Positions 49,875 through 62,400 of a stretch of DNA of 64,000 nt are shown here, piece by piece. The notes beneath the pieces were generated by a model, which did no database searches, had not been told where the DNA came from, and saw only the letters and a list, made by a program, of their open reading frames with translations. Source of the DNA: Echinococcus granulosus (lineage: Eukaryota > Platyhelminthes > Cestoda > Cyclophyllidea > Taeniidae); the NCBI RefSeq assembly GCF_000524195.1, contig NW_020170422.1:334663-398662 (forward strand). Reading direction: 5' to 3'. The position numbers and the translations under genes are program-made. Every line of letters begins with the position of its first letter. Positions within the stretch are counted from its first letter, which is position 1.

Positions 49875-52800
49875 TAGTCATGCTGGACAACCATTAGCTA
49901 GCAAAATCTTATTTGAATTTCAGAATAAGAATTTCTGACCAGAGCATGGAAGCAGATGTTTATTTGGTCATTGACATAACCAAGTATTTCATTGCATCTA
50001 AAAAAGCAAATTAGGACCCCACAAGAAACACTAAGCGCACATATTGCATCACCTTTTCGTAAGACATCACCACTCCACCAAATCATACATCCTTTTAAGA
50101 ATTAAAGATTTTGACTAAATGAAAAAAGGCAGTGCTGATTGTCTGTACATGTCTTGATAGTGACTCATTTGCAATGGAATATGCACAACTAGTCCTCTGG
50201 ATCCTACTCAGATAGAACAGAATCGCCACAGTGAAAGAGAAGGATGCCTAGCTTATTTTGCGTTACAATAGGGTACAATAAAAAATGTCAGGTTACGGAA
50301 CTTTCCTGGCACATACTCATTATAGAATTTCTTCGAATCACAAAAGACTCGTTCGAGATCTAAACTTAAGTCATTTTATTTAATTCGATGGCACAACTAT
50401 CGAAACACCACAGAAGTTGAGTTAAGCAAAGCCTTTAAAGATAATTTTTACACTGCACTGACTTGGAGTTTGGGTGAATAGCCAATATGAGTAGTCTTAT
50501 TTGCCCTTAGAAAAGGTATATTTAAAGAAAAAAAATTTCTCAAGATTTTGCCTTTACAACTAATCCAAACGCATCAACCAGTCGGAAACTCTTGTTTCTC
50601 TATACAATACTTATTCTTTTAAAATTCCTTGGAATTAACTTATTTTTATGTTGAGCCATGGTGACTGAAATCATATGAGATTCCAATACTTTCATTATTA
50701 GTACCATGGAATATTCTAGCTCCTCTTGATTGCGCCAAAGTGAAGAGGCTGTAAGTCGGTATGTAAAACTTTTTTGTGCAGATTATGCATCTCTTACCAA
50801 AAGGCACAATTTAAGCACTAAAACATCCCCGTGCGTGTGCACGGAGTGTGTGCAGGAGGGCGTTCTACGAAGCCGATAAGTGACACATAGGTGCCGTAAA
50901 TTAAAATGTGCCTGAGACCTCACAGTATAGTTATAATAATGGAATTAGGGTCAATGTTCCAATCTTTCGGCTTTTCAATGATTTGGGGTTAATCTGCTGT
51001 CAATTTTAACTTTAGATGAACTCCATCCAGGCCATCTTCACACGCTTACTGTGTTCCCCTTCTGCCTTGGCAACGGGTTTTATTAGGCATGATGATTTGC
51101 CAGTCACACCGTCGACGTCGTCATCCTCCTCCTCGTCGTTGTTGTCGTCTTAATACACTATGCAACCTTCACGGTGATGATTTACTAAATAAGATTTATG
51201 CTGAAGGGTCATGGGACTGGTGCCAAGACCCCTCGCTCGGCGCTCACGTCCACATTCTCTTCATCCCTCCGTTTTAGTAGGTCCTATTCATGCAAAAGCG
51301 CCTTTTATTTTATTCATTATTTAGACTACTGTGATTCGCGACGTCCCAATTGTTCTTTATTATGCTACAATTCAGTTTCGGTCACGCATTTGACCATTCC
51401 TTGATTTGAACCACCTTACTCAAATGAAGGAATATCAAGAATGGCGTGGCGAGTTTTAAGATCTCTAAATAAATTCCCGTTAATTAAAAGTTCCAGACAT
51501 TCGTGGTTCCGCAGAAGAAATTGAAGGTGACCTTGAAAATTTTGGGACTTAGTGCCTAACTGCTAAGTATTTAGAGGTTCATTTGGACTTGGACAGTATT
51601 TAGAAAGGATGCTTTTATGCTGGTTTAGAAGTTATCATCTGCAAATCCTTCAGTTTCACTTTCGTCTTAAAACCTGCAGCCATACATAACCCCCGTAGGA
51701 TCTAAATTCCACACATTCCTGAGACGAGAATTCCGACATATCAGAAGCTTCATGCATAGATCTTGTAGACTCCATCAGTTAGTCGCAACTTTGGTAATTA
51801 CTTTCAAATTCGGTATTGTAATCAACTAACTGATAAAAAAATTTACCAAAAATACATTGAAAACACTTGTTTATTCTAAATCTTAATAAGGGGGTTCGAA
51901 GGTGCAGCTAGATGTAATGTGATATCTTGTGACAGCACAACAGAGGATCTAAATACCACAAGCCCAGACAAATATAGTAACTCCTGCGGTCCAGAGCATT
52001 TCCGTTAGACATGCCTGTCTTGAAATGTCATAGGGCGCGTGAAGTAAGTTTCCAGCAGCCCTAAGAACTGTGTGATGCAGAGAGTGGGTGGTGGAGGAAC
52101 GCCAAATTTTGCTTTGAATTCGCACATCTTTGTGGCTAATTCTGCATTTCCATTCATTCACCTAACTCTAACTTTTCCCAAACCTCTTAAGCCTGCTGTA
52201 GGTATTTGATCCTCAAAGGTTTCACATGGGTACTCTTCCAACTTCTTCCTGCCGACTTGTATATCAAACTTGGTAAATGGCATTAATCATGATCCCCGAT
52301 CAGCGATTCATAAAGTATTTAGCTTTTTAACTTTTCTGTCTCTGTATGTTTGCTCATTGCGTTAAAGTTCCAAGACACTGCAGAAGGTATAACAGTCCTA
52401 GATTCGTTCACATGCTGACCATCTGTCTCGACGTGGTACTGCTAAAGGCGTGCTTACTGTTGAATGTATCCTTCCATAGCCATTAGTGATTCCATGGAAT
52501 AATCTACTCGTTGACATATGGGAGCACTCCACAAAGGGCCATAAAAGGGATGTAGAACGAAGATTTACAGAAGTCAGTAAAATCGAGAATTGAGAAGATG
52601 CTAGTGGCCAGAAATGAATAATGAGATCTACAAGGTCTCCCAAAAGTGTACTCAGTATTTGCACAAGATCCAATCAAGAACACCTCAATGGACAGCTTGG
52701 CAAATGACTTGTGAAGGCCAGTAACACATATATGCTCTCTGCTACTGTCAAATCTGCTTATTCTTGATTCGCATCCCCGCCAAGAATGCACTTCATCACT

Positions 52801-53515
52801 TTGCCTACTTTTATTAAATTTCCCTGGAAACTTTCAGTCTAAAAGGGGTAGTACTTGCATCAGACTAACTAAGGAACACATTCAGCTTCACAAAAGGTAA
52901 AACCGAGGCTGAAAGGCATTTGTGGCCAACATCTAACTGCGTGCAGACATCCGAACCCGACGATGCTGCAAACAACCTCCCAACGCAGCACCGAGATGAT
53001 AGCCAATCATCAACTGGACGTAGGTGGTACAATTGTTCAAAGGCTATGTCCTCAGGACAAATGTGTTTAGTTCAGCTTCATCGGAAGTCTTATGCTACCA
53101 GAAGAACTATCTCAGACCTTCGAGGAGAATTGTTCCCAAGAATAGAGGCACCTGCAGTTGTCCCCCCCCCAAGTGAAACAAAAGTGGCAAGAAAATGGAA
53201 GACAGGAAGATGAAAGAACCCATATTGTTCACGTCAAACGGAGCACTGAAATGGAAATTGAAACCATGCAGAATGAAGACCATTCTGACTTAAATACTCG
53301 CCTTAGAGCCACCATCCTGGTTGCGATACATTGCTACTTAGGAGGTACAATTTAAACTAGTAGCTTAAATAGTGCAAAAGCTTAATTCGTCTTTGACGTT
53401 AATGTTTATGAGGTGTTTTTACGAAGAAAGTATTTTTTGAATGGGCCATTCGCACAGCTTCTGCATTTCCGAAGGTGCTTATAATGGCCTGATCATAATC
53501 ATTGAATAACGTACA

Positions 53516-53708
53516 CTGTCGCCTTCCGAGGCTTCCCTGAAGAAAAAAGTACATTATCCTGGGGCCGAATATGTATTTCCTACGCAAATTAGGGCACGGA
53601 GCTACTGGCATGGCCAAAAGCCAAGCTACCCAGTGGAGTAAAATGATGGAGCTCCTTAGTGAATGAAACCGACAGTTAAACGAACAATTAACGAATTGCA
53701 ATTTTACA
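53516..53708 (-). repeat. Solo-LTR-like copy, minus strand
   Basis: On the minus strand it starts TGTAAAATTGC, continues CGTTTAACTGTCGGTTTC, GGCCATGCCAGTAGC, TACATATTCGGCCCC and TCAGGGAAGCCTCGG, and ends GGCGACAG. About 193 bp, the usual repeat length. Confidence 0.65.
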
Positions 53709-54566
53709 TTTCAATAATGTCATTTAGGTTCGGTGTTTATCGCTTCAGCCTTGGCGTTCATTCGCTCGGAATGAGTAGAATAGCTTTAGGCATTCTTCAT
53801 TAATACCATTATAGACGGCGTACTGGAATCGAGGTTGTACTTGTTCGGACCATTCTTTCTATTCTGAGGTAGATCCAGTGGATCAATCTGGCTGTTTTGA
53901 GCCGAAGTTGGAAATTCGTGTCGTTCTTGATAGAAGCGGGGGTGCGGGGAAAGATCCGTCGACACTGCTACCAGTATAGATTACTCCTGAAATGCGGAAA
54001 TCTTTTCACCGGTCCTCTACGTTCCATAGCGCATTCGTTTTGTTTTTGGCGCTAATTATCCAAGATAGCCTCGTGGTGTACACAAAATGCGCTGCATATT
54101 TACATCTCTCACCCACTACTGCTTCTTCCTCTCATCCACCTCGGTTAACAAACTGCTTGAGTGGATTAACTTGATAAGTCGACATACGAGAAATAGTTGA
54201 TGCTTCTTATTATTCCACGTAGTTTATTCATCCATCATAACTCAGTGATACTTTTTCATTGTCAATCATTCAATAATCAAGTCCTTGGACTTAAATGTAA
54301 AAATTCTCAAAAGGAGTAAAGTAAACTGCAAAAAAGTGCCTCCAGAGTAAAAAGACTTGGAGTGAATTTTCTTCCAGATGCGGTAAATAGTGAGCAACTA
54401 TCAAAGATTAATGAAATGGGTAAAGGTTGTGTGACATGTAAACTAGATTACTAGAACCTAATTCTGTGAAAAATGAGGCTCATGTCTCCCCACGTCTACT
54501 GACCTTAAAAGGCATGAGAGTCTAGAAGTAGCCTTGTTGGAGGCCTACAGAAAGGTCTAGAAGCTA

Positions 54567-55682
54567 TGTAATACACTGCTATTTTGTTTAGCTCTCGATT
54601 GTGGTAACCCATCACTTAGTAGCTCCGTCATTGTCCCACTGCCGGGTGGCCCGGCCTTCGAGCCATGCCATTGGTCCCTAAACCCTTCTACAGGTCAACA
54701 ATACATATTCAGCTTCTGTATTATGTCCTCTTTTTTCTTCAGAGAAGTCGCGGGGCGCTACATTGCTGACAGCTGAAAGCAAAACCGGTCTTGAAGGGCA
54801 ACTATTGTGTTTTCTATTGCTGGGCGATAAGTCTTAGCTTCAAGGAAAAAGGTCATATGCTGCGACTGAGAGGATATGTGGAGACTTCTAACAGAAGGGC
54901 CAAAAAATTACATCTACCTTCGGCAACTACCCCAGTCCCGTGATGTGGAGGAAAGTTATTAACAACTGATTTGACACTAGCTGTAAGCCAGCTGGAAAAG
55001 CTCGTAACGGAGCTGTCTACGGTCCCTTTTGAAGTTGTTAATTATGCCAACACGCGATACCTCCTCCAGCCACTACCATCTGGATCTAATCCAGATAGAT
55101 ATGTCTGGGCAGCACTGAAATGCGAACGAGGTGGCAAGGAAAAACAGGCGCAAAACCACCCACGCAGAACTATGTTAAATCCCGTCCTTTGTTCTGAGGT
55201 TCTGTTTTCAGTCCAGTGTTCCTACGATTATCGATGGACAAGTGTAATGGACAACACATTCCCCCATCCTCCAATACAGTTCCCATACAGGATAAAAATC
55301 AAGATCCAGCAGAATTGTCAAGAGGGATCAGTCGAGCGTCATCGGATTGGCATGGAAATTTGAGGGCTGAAAGGGCTTTTTTCATGGGTGTTATTAATGT
55401 AGCACCGACTGTGATGTGCTGGCTGACGCGGGATATTGTCTAAGGGGAACGGAGTGGACAATGCTCAAAGGAGGAGAGGCGGCTAAGTAATACACTACAT
55501 ATTTGTTTAACTCTCGATTTTGGTAACCTGACCGATTAGGTGCTCCACCACTGTGCCGTTGGCGGGTGGCCTGGCCTCCAGACAATACCAGGACCCTTCC
55601 AGCCCTTCTATACGTCGAAAATACATATTCTGCCCTAATGTTATGGCTTCTTTCGACTTTAGGGAAGTCTCGGAGTGCTACA
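54567..55682 (+). mobile_element. TRIM-like non-coding LTR retroelement, copy 2
   Basis: Second copy with terminal repeats at about 54567-54762 (TGTAATACACT...GGCGCTACA) and 55484-55682 (TAAGTAATACACTAC...AGTGCTACA). The repeats share TTGTTTARCTCTCGATT, the GGGTGGCC block, the TACATATTC stretch and GAAGTCKCGG. A purine tract AAAGGAGGAGAGGCGG precedes the right repeat at about 55467-55482. The internal region (about 54763-55483) matches copy 1 in order: CATATGCTGCGA, TCTAACAGAAGG, TTCGGCAACTAC, GTGTTCCTACGA, GGATCAGT and GCTGACGCGGGA. ORFs found here are fragmentary and overlap the repeats, so the element looks non-coding and dependent on enzymes from elsewhere. Confidence 0.75.
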
Positions 55683-57054
55683 CTATATCAGAAAAAAGTC
55701 AATCGTCACAGTTCACAAATGAAATGTTTCTTTTAAGGTTATGCCGCTCAAAAATGAACAACAGCGCAATCATCTTGAAGCTAAGAGCACCACTTTATAC
55801 CTATTTTATGTTGTTTCTACATCAAGATCCATGATTCGGTGTAACTCTGGTTCGGTCAACCTACCCAAAAATGAGGGCTCAAGTGAATAGAATGCAAAAG
55901 AGGGATAATAGGCGAGTTTTTGAATGGATAATAAATATTTAACTGTCACCTATCGCAGAAAGTTATCCTAGCCCCACATGCGATCGGTCGGCCAGATAGG
56001 CATCACTTACTGTCTATAATGCGACCATAGTGCTAAAAGAATTGGTTTTGATTAACAAAAAAAAGGGCTGCTCAGGCCGTTTCTAATAAATTTTGTACTT
56101 CCGGAAATAATATGCACACCCCAAAACAGTCATCTTGTGTTTGTATGCGCGTGTGTGTATGTGCGCGCCCTACATTGAATTTCACGTCCGGTCCGCGACT
56201 GAGTAGGTAGGTGGCGCAAAGTGGGGGCGGGGGAGGAGGGAGAGGAATATTAATGTGAGGTGGTGGTTGAGGCAGACATTAACCGTGTGGGTTTGACGTT
56301 TTAGCCTAGAAACCTGAGAAACAATATGTCCACTGTCTCTCTGCATGTCCGCAAATTATGCTCTGCTTTGCTCAGCGTTGGGGTTGCATTGCCTTACCCT
56401 GCCTTAGCTTGTGTGGACAGGAAACCGGAAATCTTGCCAAAAGTAAAGAAAAAATAAAGCTGGCTTTTTTGACTTTCTTTTTCGTCCATACCTCAAATTC
56501 TACTTATTAATCACCCACTGGGATATGAGTAGCCAAGTACCTAGGTAAACGGAAGGATTATACTATGCAGGGAGTTTTAGTTGATTTGATTAGGCGGATG
56601 GATATGCCCTTTGTTACCTTAGGTCAAAGTGGGATACATACTCGGGTTGGAGGCGTATTTGCACAGTTAATGGAATGATTATTGTTTCATTCTGTCAACT
56701 TTTGTTACCACTGTGCGGCTTGTACCCATACCTCATGTTGTCGACGGGCTAGAATAAATATATTGTTTCACTGCTTGAAATCATCTGTCCGACTGTCACC
56801 TTCAAGTAGTTTTCAACGCTGAAGCATGCTAGTATCAAGAAAATAGATTATTTGGGTGAAGAAAACCACAGACCACAAATAGCCATGGAGTAATAACTGG
56901 TCCTCACCACAAAATCAGTTTTTTCCAATGTTTACGGCAGATAAAGAGCGTTGATTAACGAAACTGGATTTTTTTTCTCAAGACCTTGTAACAACATCAT
57001 ATTTGTCCATTTTACATTAAATTTAGTGACTGATAAGTCTTTCGCCTACATAAG

Positions 57055-57247
57055 TGTAAAAACTTGTTTGTTTAGCTCTCGGTTTTGATAAAGAACTTCT
57101 TTGGGGCTCCGCTATTATACCTGATTCGGGTGACCTGTCCTCCGAACCAAACCAGGAACCCCCTAAGCCCCTCTGTACGTAGACAATGCCTCTTCTGCCC
57201 TCAAAACATTTCCTCTTTCACCTTCGGGGAAGTTTTGGGGAGCTACA
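57055..57247 (+). repeat. Solo-LTR-like copy
   Basis: A 193-bp copy starting TGTAAAAACTTG and ending GGGAGCTACA. It carries TTTAGCTCTCGGTTTTG, GGGCTCCGCTATTATACC, GGTGACCTGTCCTCCG, CCCCTCTGTACGTAGAC and CTTCGGGGAAGTTTTGG. Confidence 0.7.
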
Positions 57248-57790
57248 TGAGGGGTCAATTCTGTTTTTAGAAGCAAAAATATAAAGCAAGCACAGAATAA
57301 GGCGGGTAATTCGTCCAACCCAACGGATAGAATTTGTTGAGGTCTAGACAATGGGATGTACTCCATTCAATGTGAGTCCAAATTGTCGGGTTTTCAACAT
57401 CAACGAGACTCTCTTTTCACCTCCCGCACATAAATGGGGCTAGCGATTCGCCTTGGTAACAAGTGTGTCTGCTATACCCAAGAAGAGTCTGATGGAATCT
57501 ACCAAAATGAAATATAAGGCTATGTATGAGGTGATCACACACGTAAGCATAAATCCATACCAATTTACTGTGAAAAGTGCCATGCTCCGGTAAGAAAATT
57601 TCGCTACTTCGAGGAGTCATTAATCATACATTTCAAGCAGAGAGTGCTAACATGGGACACCTATCAAAAAGGTACAGCCTTCAACAAGCTGATAAGGAGG
57701 TACTCTCTTGTAGCCAAATACTTCCTGCATTTCCAACTAAAAAAATTAAAATGAATTTGAATGCGGCAGCAGAAGACCCAACATTTACCA

Positions 57791-57968
57791 CTATAGAGCC
57801 TTCAGGACTTCCCAGAAGCCGAAAGAAGACAAGACCCAGGCAGAATATGTATCGACGACACATGGAAGGGGTCGGGGCTACTAGCACGGCCTGAAGGTTA
57901 GGCCACTCAGCGGAGTCACTAAGTAGCCCGCTACCGAAACCGAGAATAAATGGAACAAATAACACATC
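57791..57968 (-). repeat. Solo-LTR-like copy, minus strand
   Basis: On the minus strand: TTATTCTCGGTTTCGGTAGC, GAGTGGCCTAACCTTCAGG, GTGCTAGTAGCCCC, GATACATATTCTGCC and CTTCTGGGAAGTCC. It lies about 540 bp from the plus-strand copy at 57055-57247, in the opposite orientation. ORFs of about 100 codons over it are chance readings of the repeat. Confidence 0.65.
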
Positions 57969-59484
57969 ACAACCCTGAGAACTTTAGCCCCTTGGAAGAT
58001 TCAGCAATACTCAAATTGTTGTACAGTTGACATTTTACTCGTTACGAAATGATAAAGATTACCTACCATAAAACATTTGAGGAAGACAATAGTGCGGAAT
58101 ATGTATATACAAACGGATAAGACGCCTTCGAGTGTGGATAAAAAGTAGCGAAACTTTCACTTAAGAAATTGTAAAAACTAACGGCGAAGCAGCGACAGGC
58201 GCACCACAATCGGCTACCATTAAATAGGCAGTTACATGCACAAATGAGCTAGAACGTAGGAAAAAAAACAGTCACACAAACATCTCTTTCTTTTTTTTGG
58301 CAAAATTAGAGTGACTTTGGTCCACTCTTATGCGTCATTAAATACAATTGAAAAGTTTACGCACCAAAACACAACACGTCGAAGTGAATAGAGGAGGATT
58401 GATTCACCCACGAAAATCTGAGCATCAACTGAGACAATGTCGGTTATTTCAGTGTCTCAATAAACGCTTTTAGAAAACAAATAAAGCCGACACTAATATG
58501 GACAACAATTGAGGACGTATGAAGTCGTTCTCGATATCATCGCTTAGACGTCAAGTTTTTATAGAAAAACCAATCACAAAAGACCACCCAAAAACAATAG
58601 AGCAGATTGAAATATCTGCAAATTAGGAAGTGTGATGATTTAGATGACTTAAAAATAGCATCGAAAACAATTATAATATACTGCTCGTGATACAAAATCT
58701 CCTTGAACGAAACATTAAAAGCATAATCTAATTGTGAAGTAGAATTGCTCTTACTGCCAAAAAAAGCTATAAAGAAAAGTCAAAAAACACATTTACGCAA
58801 TTAAAACGAAAAAACTGGCTAATTTACATAGATTTTATACGCCAGTAACGGAATTCGTTAACTGAAAAGGCATATGAGGAAGCCTGAGTAAATTTGAAGT
58901 TGAATTGATTATCCTGGAAGTGGATTACATTTCGATGTGAATATTTGAACTAGCATCAATAATGCAATAAAACCATTCAGATTATAGACTACAACCCTTT
59001 TAGGTTCCGTAAATAAATTTATGTTTCAAATTTCACCAATCAAAAAAGTTACCTTTACCCTTGAAAATCTTAATTTAGATAAAAACAGATGCGGAAAAAG
59101 GTTTGAAATTAAACGAAGTCATAAACATCTATTTGTAACAACAACCCTGTAAATTAGGTGCAAACCTAGTGAACTATAGTCTCAAAAGCTAATACTATCC
59201 TCTCCAATGGTGGAGAGGAATTGGTCATATATGGCTAACGGTATAAAGGCTTACTATGTATCCATGGCTTTGTTTATAAAGTGAATGAATTAAATTCAGG
59301 CACCATTTATGAACAATAGGATTTTGGCTCCCTTTGTCAACTAGACGGCCTAGGGAAAATCTAGATTCTTTTGCAAAGACGAAATTGGTTACGTACAACA
59401 TATAGTTGTACTGAATAAAACTTGTTTGAACAGTTAGTATCACGGTGTGGACTTTATGTACTTATCGAGTCCACCAATTGGAAC

Positions 59485-62400
59485 ATGGAGTCATTCCAGG
59501 TCTCGGTGGATGGCTTTCAAGAACGGAAAAGTAAAGACAAGGTAGTTCTGACGCGTTTTTGGCACTGATTTTTTTCTAGCGTCCATTACTATTTTTGACT
59601 CCCAAATTTAAAGAGAACAGGCCTCTTAACGCGATTGAGCTTCAGAAGTTGCTGGGCTTATGTTTTCTGCCACAACACTATAAACAGTGGCCTAAGTAAG
59701 TTTTGTGCAATTGTTTCTGACCTAGTAAATGCTAGGTGGGCTATATTGAAACGTCCTCTTCTGGTTAAGTCGGTCGTCCTAATCGAGTATGATGGGTTTC
59801 CTGGGAGTATTTCTGATTCGTCTCTTTTTTCAGAGATGTTTAATAAAGTATGGTCCTCACAATGTAATTCACTTCATCCAGACTGTTCGTTTCCTTTCTC
59901 CCATAAATTATGAGTCCTCTTGGGAATACGAACTTCTAACGGTTCCCTCGTCTTATCTTAGTGTTCACGCTCGAGAAATGGCCCGTAAGGTTCACACTTT
60001 TTCCCTGTGTATGATATAACCTAATTTACGCAAATATGCACTTCTCATCTTCTTTGTTAGACTCCCGTAAAGCTGTCACTACTCCTGTTGGCCCGAAGCG
60101 CCCGATAGATCCGTCAATGGTTTCGCTCTCCAACCTAATTCAAAACAAACCTTATAAGGTGGCGAGGCTGGAGTCAAAACAACCGGAGCCTGAAGCTCCA
60201 TTCCCATTTCCTGAGCCCCTAAGTGAGGATGTTTTTGACCGAACTTCATTGCTTTTGAGTTTGGAACAGATGATTGAAGAGCAGATACCGCTACCCAAGG
60301 AAGAAGCAGGTTCGAGTTGGCGAAGTCCTTGGTCAAAGTTCGTCACTCTGAAGGAGAAATTCGAGCCGGTGACTGCGCAGAGCCCGATATTTGCACTGGA
60401 TTGCGAAATGGTTCAGACTACTATTGGCAATGAGTTGGCTCGAGTCACACTAGTTGACGAGATTGGTTGCGTCCTGCTGGACAAACTCGTGAAACCACAC
60501 AATCCGGTGGAGGATTATTTGACTCGGTAGTTTTCATAGACATCTTTCTTTTTTACACCGTTTTCATCCATCTGATTTGTTATACCGGCGAGTTATAGGT
60601 TCAGCGGCATTACTCGTGAAATGCTAGCGAGCATTGATACCAGAGTGGAAGATGTTCAAAAGGAACTAGGTCAACTCATTCCCGGTGATGCAATTCTTGT
60701 GGGTCACTCAATCACAAATGACCTAAAGGCCCTAAAGGTATTTCAGATTCACATCGTAAAATGCCACTTTTGAACTTGTTTTCGTCCAGATCTTTCATCC
60801 CTATCTCATCGATACGAGCGTGATCTACAACATGTCGCAGGTGCGATCGGGCAAACCACGATTGAGGAATCTAACGCGAGCCTTTCTTGGGTTAGTCTCT
60901 CCCGATTACGGTACAAGGTGTATGAGTTTCAAATTACCTGTTATTATTAGAACTAGAGAAGGGTTGAGAGATTGTAGCATCAAACCCTGCTTCAATGTGA
61001 TAGCCGAATCGCGTAGTCACTCATCGGTTTATGGCATAGCTTTGCTCTTGCCGTCGCCATTGGCACTTCCTTTGGTTACCATTGCTTCAATTTATTGAGA
61101 GTAATCGTCAGGCTAAAAGTAGATTCGATTTCGGCAGATCATTCAGTCGCGTCATCCTTGTAACTTGCTTAGTAGCGGTGAACACTGAGCATACCCTCTG
61201 GCAAGTGCTTTTTATCTACCAAATAAAATTTATGGAAATGTTTCCCCATAAGTAAGGCCACTTTGTAAAGTAACATGAGGCACTTGAAAATTGTTACTAC
61301 ATCGGTGCTATGCACTCACCTATCTGAATCCTTTTTAGCTTCGTGAAACTCCCGAATCTTTGATGTTGTAGTAAATATTGTATGCAGCCATTCAGACGCC
61401 TCCAGTCTATTTTAATCTAGTATCGCATAATTGATGGTCAGTCACCTACAGTCGACGCCTTCCTCCTGTGACGTTTAAGCGTTAAATCCGGTCATCAAAA
61501 TCCGAATTATTGCTGGAAAGTGAGTCCACCTACCTCTGCCACCAAGTTAGTGTCCGAGTCAGTTCAGAAGACGTAGTGGAGCATACGAGTATGAAAGGTA
61601 GCTTTATTGTAAACGTTAGCCCAGTCATGGGAGACTGAAAAGGCCTGCAGTTTCGTCTTTTGTCCTGTTGCAAAATCTTATTTCACTAGTTTTATGACAC
61701 TAGGCAAACCATTCAAAGCGGACGCAAGGGACATTCCTCAGCAGAGGACGCAAAGGCCACCTTGGATCTTGTTCGCCTAAAACTCAGCCAATGTAAGGCC
61801 ACATTTTTACTTGAAAATGCTGCGAAATTTATCATCATCGGAACTTCTTCTGTGGTGCTTGAAAATAAAGAGGTAGATGTCTGTACTCTTACTTCGTCTT
61901 TTTCCACTTAGCTCTTGAATTCGGTGACGTTACAACGCCTTGGCGATTCCCGGAGGATTATCTCCAACCTTCAACGGAGAAGACCGTTGATACAAAGATT
62001 GAACAGCAGGTAAGCGAATGTCCACTGTCCAAATATCATTTGTTTCAACTCCTGAGATGCTAAATAATGATTGCATTTGAATGGCTTTACTGTAGGATTT
62101 GATTGGCAAAAGGAAGGGTGCTTTTTCCTGTTTCATTGCTTTCAGATTAACCTCAATTCGATTCTTTTGTACTTGAATGGTTTTATTTGTCATATGACTA
62201 GGCATCAATGAGTGATGAGTTTGGGAAAATCGAAATAAGCTAGACATCAAAGGAGTCCTTGCTTCAAAGTGCACCGTTTAGTGCCGTTTTGAGGTAAACA
62301 AATATGTTCTTGCAGTTTATTAAAGCGGTTAAATGACTGCAAAACGCTTCCTCCAATAAAATTTATTTGTTGATATAATCACAGGTATCTGTAATCCTCT

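Larger units (their letters stand above)
41323..54566. other. Long gene desert with scattered LTR copies
   Basis: About 13 kb without a supported gene. It contains the assembly gap and three solo LTR-like repeats (47789, 49696, 53516). Exon-like open stretches on the minus strand at about 44751-45005 and 46264-46402 have plausible splice signals but no partners or homology. Confidence 0.5.
55683..59484. other. Intergenic region upstream of the REXO5-like gene
   Basis: Contains two inverted solo LTR-like copies (57055 plus, 57791 minus) and a GT/GC-rich patch near 56140-56170. From 58 to 59.4 kb it is AT-rich with no ORF of note; the REXO5-like promoter should lie just before 59485. Confidence 0.5.

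Noticed and set aside
57577..57965. ORFs of about 100 codons on both strands
   Set aside because: Mostly readings of the solo LTR repeat at 57791-57968.
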